Origin: Porodaedalea pini
Taxonomy: Eukaryota > Basidiomycota > Agaricomycetes > Hymenochaetales > Hymenochaetaceae
DNA: 64,000 nucleotides
Direction: 5' to 3'
Assembly (NCBI GenBank): GCA_002794775.1
Contig: NBAY01000004.1
Coordinates: 186,001 to 250,000, forward strand
How positions within the stretch are numbered: position 1 is the stretch's first letter; each line of letters starts with the position of its first letter. The notes under the pieces were generated by a model. That model was not told where the DNA came from, searched no databases, and saw nothing but the letters and a program-made list of their open reading frames with translations. Made by a program: the position numbers and the translations under genes. This document shows, in pieces, positions 1-11,228 of this stretch.

Positions 1-1640
1 CGAAAGTCAGGTTGTGAATGAAGAAGGATGGGAGAAGGGGCGGACAGTTGCCCCCGAAATCTCGGAGGCCCGTCCGGATTGTCGTTTCCGAGCTATGTAC
101 ATATGTACGTTACCTCAGGTGAGTAATCAGGCTTTAAGCAAGCTCCAAGGACGATCGCTCCTCAGGTCCCACCTCGTGGATGCTATGAAGATAAGAAGAC
201 GGGAAGGAAGGTAAATCATCCAGGGGAGGACGGATCTGACGAAGAAAGATTAGATTGACTATTATGCGATGCGACATGAGTCTAGGATCTGCCGGTTGTG
301 AAGGTAAGGCCTTCAGTCCTGTCTCTCCCCACCCTCCCGCGGACGCATTGAAGCCCGGCTATGCCATCGTGAAGCCGAGGCCGGTCAGAAACCCCTTCGC
401 TCGCTCTGCCTAGCGCTACGACATGCAAGTTAATCCCTTTGTCCCTAATCTTGAGACGGTGTTCTTATTTTGACTCACTGAGGGTAATGCTTTATGGCAA
501 CATCTGCTAGGTGGGCCTCTCTTGCTGCATGATTCAGGAACAGATTTGTCCCGGCGCCGAGTCGCTTGTAGTCATCAAGGCTTCTTGAATTTGCTCTGGG
601 CGCAACACGAGCATGGGGATATCGGAGGCCTGCGTTGAGATGAGGGGACCCAGCATTTCTGGCCAACCCCGACTGCTCATGCGTAATGGAACTTGCAGAG
701 TTGCCTAGTATCTCAAAGAAAATCAATCCAGAAACCAATCGGCGAACATACGACGCCCAAAGGTCGAAGTTCATTATATTCATGCCGCTGCAAATGGGAT
801 ATCATTTAACGGCGAGGATGAAAAGAATAAGCCATCTTCACGGCAATAGAGCAGTACTTATTGTTCCCACAAGTATTTGCGTTGATGCCGACGATCGATC
901 CCGCGACGTCCTCTGAAATAAGTGTCGTCGTTTGAACTCAGAAGCCCGGTGGCTCAGAGTTAGCGTATATTCTGCCTTTTGGCTCTGCTGTGTCGGCGTC
1001 GATGCTTCTCGCGGAATAACTTTGAACTTGAAGGTCAGTCTGGCGGAGTCGGAGTCGGAGTCGGAGTCAGGGTCAGGGTCGGGGTCGGGGGTCGGCATGT
1101 GCAGTGGCGCTACACGTCTGAGTGCTTCTTCCGACTCCGACTCCGAAATCTGAACGGATCCGAATTGAGATTAATATTAATATTGAGAGACGCACGTATG
1201 TACGGATACGGTTGCACTCTGGAAAGTATGCAGCCGGACCGTGACTGAACAATATCATGAATTGGATGTTCTACCGTCCCGGGCCCGGACTGCTTCTGAG
1301 TCACCCACAGTACTAGTGTTGTATTAACATTGCTGCAGCCTGCAGTTCCGAATCAGCCTCTTTGTAGTTCGGGTCTCAGGTCCAACTCTAGCGTAGGAAG
1401 GAATTCAGGACAACGACGGGCGCGCGTCCGCGCAGGAATACGAAGAAGAAAGACTCGTAGCTCGCATCTCTAGTCACGGTGTTCCGTCGCGGCTCCAGTC
1501 CCGACGTCAACCCGAGTCTCAACAACGTTTCACACGAGCGCCCTGGCCACGCTGCGCGCATCTTTCCCCTCGCCGGCGCGGATACATGTACAGTTAAAAA
1601 TTTCCAGACTCCGCCCTCGTGACCCATCACCTCGGAATCG
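1..1640. other. No gene recognised; microsatellite-bearing non-coding DNA
   Basis: No reading frame here resembles a known protein and none shows a convincing exon structure. The only clear structure is a GGAGTC/GGGTCG-type microsatellite at 1045-1096, with a smaller GACTCC run at 1129-1146. Open frames across the microsatellite are products of the 6-bp repeat (Ser-Glu or Gly-Val runs) and were not called. Confidence 0.5.
1045..1096. repeat. GGAGTC/GGGTCG hexanucleotide microsatellite
   Basis: About four GGAGTC units are followed by degenerate GGGTCA/GGGTCG units. The same sequence type recurs at 49128-49158 and 49480-49506, so this is a local flavour of simple repeat in this genome. Confidence 0.85.
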
Positions 1641-3295
1641 GGACTAGTACTGCTCATCACGATCGGGAATATCATTGAGTCATCTGCCATTGCAACCCCC
1701 GAACTTCGACCCATGTACAACGTCTTCCGTAGCGTAATTCCAGACCACATAGTCCCCATTGGGGTGCGGTGAACTTGGTCTTCGCCAATCCCTTACAGTC
1801 ACCTTCGCACCTAGATCTGTCCGAGGTCAAAGGAAGCATGCCCAGGCTTTCAGTTATAATCATATGGATTTTCTGTGCTTCAAGGATTCACCTACGATGC
1901 CTCGTCGAGAATGTCGACGACACGTCTTCAAGTCTAGGCTCAAGCCCAGACCGCTGGCAGTGGCAAGTTTAATAATGCTATTCAACGAACTCGCTGCTCC
2001 GAGCCACCAATGCGTCCTACTTCGGATGTCGAATTGGAACTGACGGTCAACGAGCGGGAAATGTCTGTCAGGTATCATTTTTCCACGAGTACCGACAGGG
2101 ACCTCCTAAGCGTGTCAGACGATGCTACCAAGCTGTAAGAAATTTCGCATAGCCCTTCATTCGGAGGTCCCATATTATGGTAAGCATCTACGTTTCAAAA
2201 ACCTGGATGCCACACTAGCCCACTCCCTCATCGAGAACACAGCTAGTGTGCAGAGCGACACAGAATTAATACAGGAAGACAAACGAGGGCCACCGGTGCC
2301 CTCTACGGACAGGCCAACCACGCACAAACTGCCCTTTGCAAAACAGATCGAAACGTCTTAATTCACTCCTACAAATTTATCCTAACTTGAGAAAAGCATA
2401 ATTCCCGTTGTCCAATGACAGCAAGAATAACACATTAAGGCAGATGTCTGGTCCATTGCTCCCCTTCTAGCAGACAAGAATGGAGAAGCCGCCGAGTTCT
2501 ATGCTTAAATCCTCTAGTCTGTATTCTCAATCGGGACTAGGGAGCTCATTTCAGCCTTCCAGTTTGCGTCCCCTCAGAGGATAACTTATTATTTTGCACT
2601 AATGCATACTACATTCCCCGCAGGATTATATTAAAGTGCCTACAGGCATATTTAAACAATCATCAATGACAGAGATTCCATCATCAGCCTTGCCCTAGAG
2701 ACCGAAAGAGTAGCTTCAGAACAATGTCCAAGATGTATGCCAACAGCGAAGAAGGCCTCAGAGAATGTACGTAACACATTCCTCTTGTTCTTCAATAGTT
2801 GCGCTTACTGTCGCACTTCAAGGGTGCGAGGATAACGGAAAACGTCCACCTGTATACATCCTCTTCCCGAGATACGTATGCGTCAATGGTACATCTGCTT
2901 CCGTCCACTGTGACCTGCCTACCTTACTGAACAGCGAATGTTAGTCGACGGTAGGAAAGCAAGAGGCGCGACGGCTGCCGCTGCCACACAAAATATGATT
3001 AAATTGCTGGAGGTTCCAGTTCGTCCTGCATAGAAGGAATGGATGAGACAAAGGGAGAAAATGGATCAGCAGAGTACTTGAATTCATGTTTTGTAGATGG
3101 TGTTGCGGCGCCAGGCTTGATTCACAGAAATATACATGCCCTGCACTCAGTTACAATCACACTCGTAGCCATAATCTTTCCCGCCACTCGACAATACACC
3201 GACGGTGACACCTCATCTGCCACTGCAATCCCCGAACATCGACACATGTACATCGTCTGTCGTAACATACTTCCATGCTGCTTACAGCATCAGGA
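1640..3295 (+). repeat. Dispersed ~1.65-kb repeat (family R), copy R1, 5' end truncated
   Basis: This is closely similar to 41524-43190 in the same orientation, and to 37251 down to 32217 and 30850 down to 29594 in reverse. A ~190-bp terminal segment starting TGTTGCGGCG (3101-3290) partly recurs at the left end (about 1640-1770), sharing the stretch around 'ctgccattgcaacccccgaac'. Family R therefore seems to carry terminal direct repeats. Inside lies a small frame (2122-2361) that is also open in copy R2. No known protein domain is visible. It may be a miniature LTR-type (TRIM-like) element or a long solo LTR; the class is not proven. Confidence 0.6.
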
Positions 3296-3328
3296 AAAAC
3301 CTCCCTGGCGGAAAATAGCGGAATCGCC

Positions 3329-3357
3329 GGAATCAGCCGGTGATTCCGGCTGATTCC
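3329..3357. repeat. Perfect 12-bp inverted repeat
   Basis: GGAATCAGCCGG is followed after a 5-bp spacer by its reverse complement CCGGCTGATTCC. It marks the point where the surrounding irregular tract switches from GGAAT-type to ATTCC-type motifs. Confidence 0.8.
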
Positions 3358-3560
3358 ATACTTGGCAGATTCTATAAGGGTATTCCGTATTCTGTGGTAT
3401 TCTATCATTTTTCACCTGTATTCTAGACTTTCTCTAGTATTCTCTTAGCATTCACATCATTTATTCATGCATTCCAGTAGTTCTTCATCATTTATTTGTG
3501 CATTCCAACTTTTCTTCAATATAAATTATGCTATTCCGTACTTATTCCATACATGTCCCT
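3340..3560. repeat. Irregular ATTCC/ATTCT-rich tract
   Basis: ATTCC, ATTCT and TATTC motifs recur at uneven spacing of roughly 8-15 bp. A very similar tract lies at 29340-29590. In both places the tract adjoins the end of a family R copy through a shared sequence, 'atcaggaaaaac' followed by C or T and tccc, so the tract probably belongs to the same larger repeat or marks a shared insertion context. Confidence 0.6.
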
Positions 3561-3799
3561 AGTTACTCGACCTACTTAACAAACAGGTCATGGAGCACAT
3601 CAGGAAGATCACTGTGAATAATAGCCACAATGCTGATCATAGATACAGCAGTCTCCAGTTCTGTGAGCGCTATTGGCGCCAGACTCGATGGGTGGGTACT
3701 GCACCTGATTGAAGGGAATGGCACGCAACTTTGCACCTGTGGATGGCGTGCATATGTCTTATGGTTCTAAGCTATGTAGAATAGGATAATAGTCAGTTC

Positions 3800-4930
3800 A
3801 CTCGCTTTAGCAAAGTGGAGGAAGGAGAGGAAACACACACTTGCATCCACTGTGCTCCTTGATGTCATCTTTGCACACTTTCTCTTGCACACTTTCTCTT
3901 CGCACTGCAGAAGGACTGCAACATATTTGCTGTCGAGTGTCGGCATGACATCATCTCATTTGGTTACGATGTGCAGGTGAGACATGTACAGAGTGTGCAA
4001 AGCCTTTGTGCACTCGAACATCTCCTGTTGGATAGTCTCGGGAAGTCCAGGTACTGCAGTCTCCAGTTCTGTGAGTGCTACTGGCACCTTCACACCCATA
4101 CCACATCGCACAGGAAGTGTTTGCTTCTTCTGGATGTTGATCAGACAGAGTTTGAGGCAAAGTGGCACACGCTGGACAAAAAGCCATTTGTAAGACCACA
4201 GGAAAACCAAGAAATAAGGAATAATTGAAATTTCATGCCTTTTGATCCCAGTTGTTGAACTTGTAGCCAGGAGTGTAGCCATCCCGTACGTCTGCCTTCA
4301 TACAGATACTGGCTTTCCTGAGCATCTTCGCAAGCTCCTGCTTATTAGTGCACATGGTGATACCACAGGGGGACAGCGATTGCTCAGATGCGAGCGACAT
4401 GTGATAGGAGAACAAGACCCTGGTTGTCACCACGAATCACAACCATGATTCTGATCATGCACATGTTAAGGCCCCACGACTTCTACCACACAATAATTTG
4501 CCACCATTTGGACCCATACCTTGTAGATCGTCCAGGTCTTCGGCCACAATGTTGAACATCTCTGGCCACAAGAAGTCTTGGTCAAGGCAATGCGACATCG
4601 CAGCCTGGATGCCACGGCTGGTCATCGGAATGAAGCCTTCCACGGTCATCATGTAAAGACCACCAGCAAACTTCTCCTTCTTGGACTTGATGCCTGAGAT
4701 GACGGGTACAGTAAGTGGCTCCTCGTACATGCAATGATGTAGATTGAGAATTTCCTGTACTTCAGTGTCAGCCTCCTTCGTGAGATGCACAGTGTGGCCT
4801 TCCTGCCATAGGAATTTGTGCATACAGAGGAATGGCTGGGGGCTCTTGAACTCGCAGCGTGCGACACTGATCCACTGGTTGGGCTTGAGAGGTAGATCAC
4901 AACAGCTCTTGATCCATTTGGTGTAGTAGG
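3800..4930 (-). pseudogene. Prolyl-tRNA synthetase pseudogene, C-terminal half
   Basis: Read on the minus strand this carries ProRS landmarks in order: the class II core with FLWQEGHTVHLTKEAD (around 4800), a KEKFAGG motif and a GRGIQ-like segment (TSRGIQAAMSHCL). The anticodon-binding domain follows, with KADVRDGYTPGYKFNNW (near 4260) and ALTELETAVPGLPETIQQEMF (near 4060), then a decayed tail. ProRS charges tRNA-Pro with proline in the cytosol. The frame is broken by several shifts and stops, and no introns are apparent, which fits a processed copy but is not proven. The N-terminal half lies at 27389-28524, separated by retrotransposon A. The join falls inside the MYPYY(T/A)KW motif. 3590-3680 looks like a partial duplication of the 4020-4090 part. 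Confidence 0.85.
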
Positions 4931-5370
4931 TGTTAGGCGGGAGTCCGGGAGATGACTCGGACTGGGCAGGCCTCAGCTGACTGTCATCTGGGACATGCTA
5001 TACTTGAGTGGGAACTCGGGACATGCTGTACTCAGGCTAGGTTATCATGGAGGTAAGAGGATTAATACAATGTACTCTACTACAGGAGAGGGACACGGTC
5101 TCACCTAGGTTGTCACGGAGGTAAGAGGAAAAGCAGAACAGGTGTTCAGATGCGATTCCTCTTCCTTATATACAGTGATCACCTTGTGAGAACCGGTTGC
5201 CCCATTGTCTAAGATTACATAAAGGGAGCGGAATGGAAAGAATGAAGGTCATGTGAAAGGAGTGTGGGAAATGATTGAAAAGATGATTAATTATAATGAG
5301 AAGGGCGGTTTAAGAGAAAAGAATTGGTAAAAGGAAAATAAAAGAAAGGATGAGAGTTCGAGTTCTAACA
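4931..5370 (-). repeat. Copy A LTR (3' LTR in element orientation)
   Basis: It runs TGTTAGGCGG to GTTCTAACA on the plus strand. It is followed at 5371 by a run of pyrimidines (ttacccccctctcaagg), which is a purine-rich polypurine tract on the element strand. It pairs with 26949-27388. Confidence 0.93.
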
Positions 5371-6690
5371 TTACCCCCCTCTCAAGGTTGGGTGTCCTGA
5401 CCAACCAAGATCCTGGTTGTCTGGCTCGGTGTCGGCAAAGAGTGGACGGAGTTGTTGGCGAGGAATGTCGAGTTTCCGAGGGGCACCTGGATGTTTTCAA
5501 TAGAACTCAGCAATCACCTCCTTTGCATTCTTGCCAAAGTCCATTTCAGGCTGCCAAGTCAGTTCGTTGTACCCAACCCATTTGACGAGGAATTGTAGTT
5601 TCCCTCAGTGCAGGTGTGAGTCTAGGACCTCCTTGATTTCGTACTCCTCTTCGTTGTTGACAATGTCAGGTGGTAGTGGTGGTGGCTGTTTCTGGCTTTC
5701 AAAGGATGGTTCAACAGCTGGCTTCAGCAGGGCCTCATTGAAGACCAGGTGGACCTTTTTCCATCGCCTTGGGAGCTTGAGCTTGTACACGCTTGCCCCC
5801 ACCTTGTCAGCAATGTCAAAGGGACCATACCACTTGTCGACAAGCTTTTTCATTGGTGAATCTGTGCTGATGTTTCGTCCATCGAGGAAAACCTTGTCTC
5901 CAGCCTTGTACTCCACTGAAGCTCCTGCTGTTTGGTCATGGTAGTGTTTCATGTCTTCAGCTGCCTTGACCAGGTTGTCCTTTGTGACACGATGAGTCTC
6001 CTTGATGTGTTTTTCAAATTCTTCCGCTGACATGTTAGCAGATGAAGTTCACGTCGTGTCAAAGCTCAGAGGATGACATCCTGTATTCGTGTAGAAAGGT
6101 GACATCTTCATCACCAAATGTTCACAGTTGTTGTATGCGAACTCTGCGAGCGGGAGCCAGTCTTTCCAGTCCAATTGCCTATGGTCTACGAAGAGTCGAA
6201 GGTACTATTTGAGTTCTTGGTTGACACGTTCCATTTGACCATCCATCTATGGGTGATAGGCCATTGACAGGTTGCCTTCTATGTGTAGGAGTTTGTACAG
6301 CTCCTTCATCATTAAAGTGTCAAATTGTGTTCCCTGGTCATGGATGATCTTCTTCGGCAAGCCATGGAGACGGAAGATGTGGTCACGGTACAGTTGGGCC
6401 ATGCCTTTCGCTGACAATTTTGTCATTGTCAGGATCGTGTGCATCTGTTTTGAGAATCTGTCCACAAAGATGCAAATCGCATTGTGTCCCTTCGACTCTG
6501 GGAGCTCTCCGATGAGATCGACTGTGACGATCTCCCAAGGGCCTTCAGGAATTGCGTTTGGGTGGAGTGGTCTTGATCTCAAGGCCCTCAGAGCCTTTGT
6601 TCACTGGCAGCGATCACACCCTCGGACATACACTCTGACATCTGAGAACATTGAAGCCCACCAGAAGTCTCAACGGACCAACTCTACTGT
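5371..6690 (-). pseudogene. Copy A integrase C-terminus and chromodomain remnant
   Basis: Broken minus-strand frames match copy C pol. They include the integrase core fragment with TVDLIGELP and a mutated HDQGTQF (6247-6582), and the GPF/Y module WYGPFDIADKVGA with the start of the chromodomain (5605-6033). Between them the frame is lost through stops and shifts. It is non-functional. Confidence 0.85.
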
Positions 6691-8169
6691 CTTTGACGCT
6701 CCTGGATGTCCAGCCAGCACCAAGTCATGACACTCTCGCAACACGGCCTCCTTCATTGTCAATGGTACGTACACCTTTCCCTTCATCCGCCACAACCTGT
6801 CGACCTCTGTCATACCCATCGGCCTCTCTAACTTGTCCTGCGCCCTCTGCACATCACCCACTTGTTCCAACACCTCATCACGTGACGTCCTCACCACTCC
6901 CCGGTTCAGCCACTTCTCCTTGATGAAAACAACCCCATCGTTGTTGTCCTTGCCCTCATTGTAGCCTGCCTTGCACGACAACAGGTCCGCCTTGCCCATG
7001 GTCTTTCCCAACTTGTGCTCAAGGTAGAAGTCGAATTCCTCAAGCTCTGTTTGCCAGCAAGCTTGATGATAGCTCAGCTTCTGTGCCAACCTGAAGTATG
7101 TGAGGTTGGCGTGGTCTGACCAGATCTTGATTTTATGACAGGCACTGAGAAGGTACTGCCTCCATTCCTTGAGCGCTGAAATGATTGCGAGCATCTCCTT
7201 GTCATAGATCTCATAGTTTCATTCTGCCAGCAGGAGCGCTTCTGACCTGTAAGCAACTACCCTCCACTTGCCTTCCTGCTTCTGCAACAACACTCCTCCA
7301 AGTGTGAAGTTCAATGAGTCCGCTTCGACGTGGAAAGGGCCCTTGTCATTGGCAATAGCTAGGACTGGAGGTGAGCAGAGACATCATCTCAGCTCCTCAA
7401 ATGCTTCCTGCTGTTCAGTCTCCCATACCCAGTCCTTCTTGCCTGTCAGCGACGTTAATGGGTGGGCTACCTTGCTGTAGTCCTTGATGAATCATCGCAG
7501 CCAGTTACCCATGCCGAGGAACTGTTGCAGCTGCTTGATGTTTCACAGGACCGGCCAGTCTGCAATTGCCTCTGTTTTTGCTGGGTCAGCCTTGATCTCG
7601 CTATTCCCAATGATGTGGCTAAGGTATTTTACAACCTTAGTGTCGAACTCGCACTTTTCTGGTTTCAGGTACAGGCCGTTTTCTCACAGGATCTGAAGGA
7701 TGTGCCTTGACATTTCGATATGTTCCTCAAGAGTCTGCGAGAGGATCAGTATGTTGTTGAGGTAGACAATGATCAAGTTATCGTAGATCAGTCCTTTGAA
7801 GATGTGGTTGACAAAAGCCTGGAACATCACCGGTGCATTGCAAAGACCGAAGAACATGACTGTCGGTTCGAAGAGACCCATGTTCATGTGGAATGCTGCC
7901 TTCCACTCGTCGCCCTCACGGATCTGGACATTATAGTATCCCCAGCGAAGGTCAAGCTTAGTGATGAACTTCGCTTTCTTGACCTTGTTGACAAGCTCAT
8001 CGATGAGGGGGAGAGGATACTTATTCTTGATCATGCCCTTGTTAAGCTTCCGGTAATCCTGGATCGGGCATAAGGACTTGTCAGCCTTCTTGATGAAGAA
8101 GAAAGGCAACACCATTGGTGAGATCGATTTTTGTATGCGGCCCGACTTCAAATTCTCCTCAAGGAATTC
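6690..8169 (-). pseudogene. Copy A reverse transcriptase and RNase H remnant
   Basis: Minus-strand frames 6670-7194 and 7684-8151 correspond to copy C RNase H and RT. The RT piece keeps FFIKKADKSL, LDLRWGYYNV and a degraded active-site box, YLNN in place of YLDD. The frame stops at a TGA where copy C has CGA before NYEIYDKE. The segment ends at the AATTC duplication of the 8170-9573 insertion. Confidence 0.85.
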
Positions 8170-9573
8170 TGTTACAGGAAATTGCTATTTTAGGAAGGAT
8201 CAGCAGATCGACATGGGATCAACAGAATCAACAATGAACCAATTTGCTTACTAGCCAGGATTCGGCCAGGAGGCACCCGCAACAATCTATGACAAAGCCA
8301 GGAAGCGAGCGCAAGAAGCATATCGAACAGCATGGCCATGCCGAAGTGATAAGACACATCTACCCGAGTCAATGGAGCTGTGCAACTTCTGCCGGGAACT
8401 GTATCATTACTCATGGGCAGCACATGAGCAAATCTTCTTATGCGTCCTGGAAGCAGTATCAGTACAGAACACAATGCTCATTGCCTCACAGCACAGACCG
8501 CTCAGCAAACGACAGCAAGAGCCAGTTATGCAAGGAAGGACGAGTACGGCATACATGCATGAGCTCAAATGGTGGCTAGCAGATGAACAAATGTACGCAG
8601 CACTAGCAGGCCTTACGATATGGATCACACAAAGGGAACACCACTGACAATGTGGCCGATGGGCAATCCTCCTTGACTGGCCAATCACTACCTGCCAGAC
8701 ACAACAAGAAGCACATCACGAACTCTGGGAACTCAGAGATGAAATCATCGATGACCTCATCACTACATGGCGAAGGGGCTTCGATGGCTACTTAACAGTA
8801 GACCGCCGTGCTACCCAAACCTATTATGGAGTACAACTCAAAGTGGTAATTGGCATCGATGTAGTGCCCAGCAAAGTTGGCTTAACAATAGGATACACCT
8901 GGGTCTATGAAGAATGCCTAACGGCAGCAACCAGACTAGTGGACGATAGAAGTGGTGAAGGAAACCCACAACCAGTCCCCGCACCAGGAGGAAGCCAGAC
9001 AGGCACCACTGAATCTACCGACCAACCGATGGATGACTCATCCCTGGATAGGGAATAGATGAGACTCTCGGAACCAAGTGGCTATTTATAGCACAGTGAC
9101 ATCACCATGATGCAATACTCCATGACGGTGGGGGTAAAGCACGGGAACTTTGGAGCAAGTGGCGCAAGTGGCTATTTATAGCACACAAACGATGTCATAG
9201 TGGAGCAGAAGGTTCTAAGAATTACTGTGGATCGCGGGAGAAGAGGAGAAGTCAATTCCCGACTAGTTAGAATTAGGTTAATTGTGGAGCTAAGGTTCAA
9301 AGAACCCAAACTCTATAAAGAGGCGAGCAGGAGCGCCCTTGTCTCCTCAGCAAAATTCTTCTGCCCTTGACACATCTTCAATACTAGTTCAGCTTGAGCC
9401 CACAGCTCGCTGCTATTACTGTTATTCTCCTGCTAAGACCAAGCGCTCAGCAAGCCAATCGCCCCTCCATACGACTAAGCTCAAGAACGCTTACCTCGAG
9501 TCTTCGAGAAGGACGTCTACTAGTTCTGGTATGTTGGACAGATTAGTCACCTGTTCTGACACTGGTCCTAACA
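8170..9573 (+). mobile_element. 1.4-kb solo LTR (unknown family) with a U3 reading frame
   Basis: It is inserted in copy A RT. It begins TGTTACAGG, ends CCTAACA, and is flanked by 5-bp duplications AATTC (8165-8169 and 9574-9578). A TATA box (tataaag, 9314-9320) sits late in the element, as expected at a U3/R border, leaving about 230 bp for R-U5. No second terminal repeat or retroviral gene is present, so I read it as a solo LTR with an unusually long U3 of about 1.17 kb. Its first bases share similarity with the 16703-18443 element (GGAAATT followed by a GATCA..AGATC region), which suggests the same family. Confidence 0.8.
8234..9058 (+). pseudogene. Decayed U3-encoded ORF, about 274 codons, unknown protein
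   Basis: One plus-strand frame runs from ATG 8234 to TAG 9056-9058, broken only by an in-frame TAG at 8252-8254 and a TGA at 8645-8647. The TGA could be a CGA changed by C-to-T. Visible features are a CxxC motif (LCNFCRELY), a Trp-rich middle (HELKWWLADEQ), a section with LRDEIIDDLITTWRR, and a Pro/Gly/Ser/Thr-rich tail ending DQPMDDSSLDRE. There is no domain I recognise. It lies wholly upstream of the LTR's own TATA box, so a transcript starting there would not include it at the 5' end, although the 3' LTR copy of a full element would be transcribed. Retention of one frame across 270 codons with only two stops argues that it was coding. Confidence 0.55.
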
Positions 9574-10330
9574 AATTCCTTCAGCGACTGTTGCTCAGTT
9601 GGTGTGAGTGGATAGATCTTACAGTCGCTAGGCTTGAAGTCAGGTTTCAGGTCGATGACATGATCCCATGGTTGATGTTCCGGCAACTTCTCGAGACCTT
9701 TCTCTAAGAAAATGTCAGCGTAGTCATTGAGATATGCGGGCCAGGACACCTTGTCCATTCGTACTTCTCGCACCCTCCTCATCTCTTCCACGGCCTCCTT
9801 TTCAATTGCGCATTCATCTGGGCAGCGGGTGAATTCAAGCGCACCCATCTTCCAGTCGACCTCGGGGTTGTGATGTCAAAGCCAGTCATAGCCCAGGAAT
9901 ATATTTGACGACGCGAGGGAAGTCACCGCAAGGACAATCCTTTCCTTGTGGTGCCCAATCATAAGTTCGATGTCGATGTATTCTTCAATCAACCCAGCTT
10001 CATTGTGCATACCGTCGGCGTTAAGCACAGCAAGAGGTCGGATGTAACGCTTTGTTTCCAACCCATATCACTTGACAAATCTTACGTTGATGCACAACCC
10101 TGTACATCCTGAATCCATGAGGGCATGCGTGTCCACCTCTCTCATTTCACCCGCTATGCTGTGTCCAACGTTCAGGAGGAGGTCCAGCTGGTGTCCGCCA
10201 GTTCCCCTCATGAACAGTTGCACATACTCGTCCTTCTCATTCACACCGGTGGGGGTTTCGTAGTTGAAAAACCATCAATGCCATTTGTCTCTACGTATTG
10301 TACAGGTGGTTGGTTATATTTTAACAAGTC
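9574..10330 (-). pseudogene. Copy A protease and RT N-terminal remnant
   Basis: The minus-strand segment matches copy C and B sequences: [30 protein letters not shown] (RT N-terminal region, 9543-9848) in altered form, and the SSNIFLGYDWL retropepsin C-terminal motif (9876-10061). The N-terminal protease part is broken by several shifts. Confidence 0.8.
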
Positions 10331-10379
10331 CGAACTTGAAACCCCTTGAACTTCTCGGTCAGTTGCCCTGATGGTTACG

Positions 10380-10794
10380 CCTGACCACTTGCAAAATCCT
10401 GCGAGTTGATGACCTCTTCATCATTATCTTCCTCCTCCACATAGTCCTCCACAGTTGTCCTCTGAGTGTCTACGACTTCCTCAAAGGCCGATTCCTTCAG
10501 TGCACCTAGTTCATCGGCAATGAGGTGATGTTCGCCTGGCACCATCATCTGCAGCATGCACTGCATGATCATCTTTCCCTGTGGGCACTTGTCCTTAAAG
10601 TGACCTAGCTGGCCACAGATCCAGCATGCCCTTCGTCATTGTGCCTTGTTCATCGAGATGTCCATTGGCTGGCTGGCACCTCTGAAAGTGATGCCAGTTG
10701 CATCATGTTTGTTGATGTGGGGGGTTGCAATCTGACAGCGAGCTGGGGGTGTCTGCTGTTGTTGCTGGTGTGGTGGAAGTGGGAATGCGTGACC
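10380..10794 (-). pseudogene. Copy A gag, nucleocapsid part
   Basis: It corresponds to the copy C Gag C-terminus, with the acidic EVVDTQRTTVEDYVEEEDNDEEV tail and a zinc-knuckle region that has lost its intact frame. It is cut at 10794 by the insertion of copy B and resumes at 16525. Confidence 0.8.
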
Positions 10795-11228
10795 TGTTAG
10801 GTGGGAGTCCGGGAGACGACTCAGACTGGGCAGGTCTCGGCTGACTGTCGTCTGGGACATGCTGTACTTGAGCGGAGACTCGGGGCACGCTATACTCAGG
10901 CTAGGTCTAGGTCATCGCAGAGGTAAGAGGATTAATACAAGTCTAAACTAATACAGGAGGGGACGCGGTCTCACCTAGGTCATTGCAGAGGTAAGAGGAA
11001 AAGCAGAACAGGCATTCAGAAGCGATTCCTCTTCCTTATAAATGCAGTGCCTGTGAGACCATATTATCTAAGTGCTATATAGTTTATGTAATAGAACGAA
11101 TGAAGGTTATGTGAAAGGATTGTGGGAAATGATCAAAAAGATGATTAATTATAATAAAAAGGGGTGTGTTTAAAAGAAAAGAAATGATAAAAGGAAAATA
11201 AAAGGAAGGGGAAGTTTGAGTCCTGACA

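Noticed and set aside
838..1304. Overlapping open frames on both strands around the 1045 microsatellite
   Set aside because: Their residues (Ser-Glu, Gly-Val, Asp-Pro, Arg-Pro runs) are direct readouts of the hexamer repeat.
4455..4823. Possible transposase (Plavaka- or KDZ-type) because it sits among repeats
   Set aside because: The motifs FLWQEGH, KEKFAGG and GYTPGYKFNNW, in that order, match prolyl-tRNA synthetase rather than any transposase.
5531..7256. Open frames on the plus strand across the gypsy copies (for example 5531-5944, 6272-6730, and similar frames in copies B and C)
   Set aside because: They are antisense shadows of pol. They recur in all copies only because the pol coding sequence is conserved, and they have no recognisable motif.
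8170..9573. Reading this insertion as a DNA transposon or an independent gene
   Set aside because: It has no terminal inverted repeat beyond TG..CA, has a 5-bp duplication, and places its TATA box as an LTR does.
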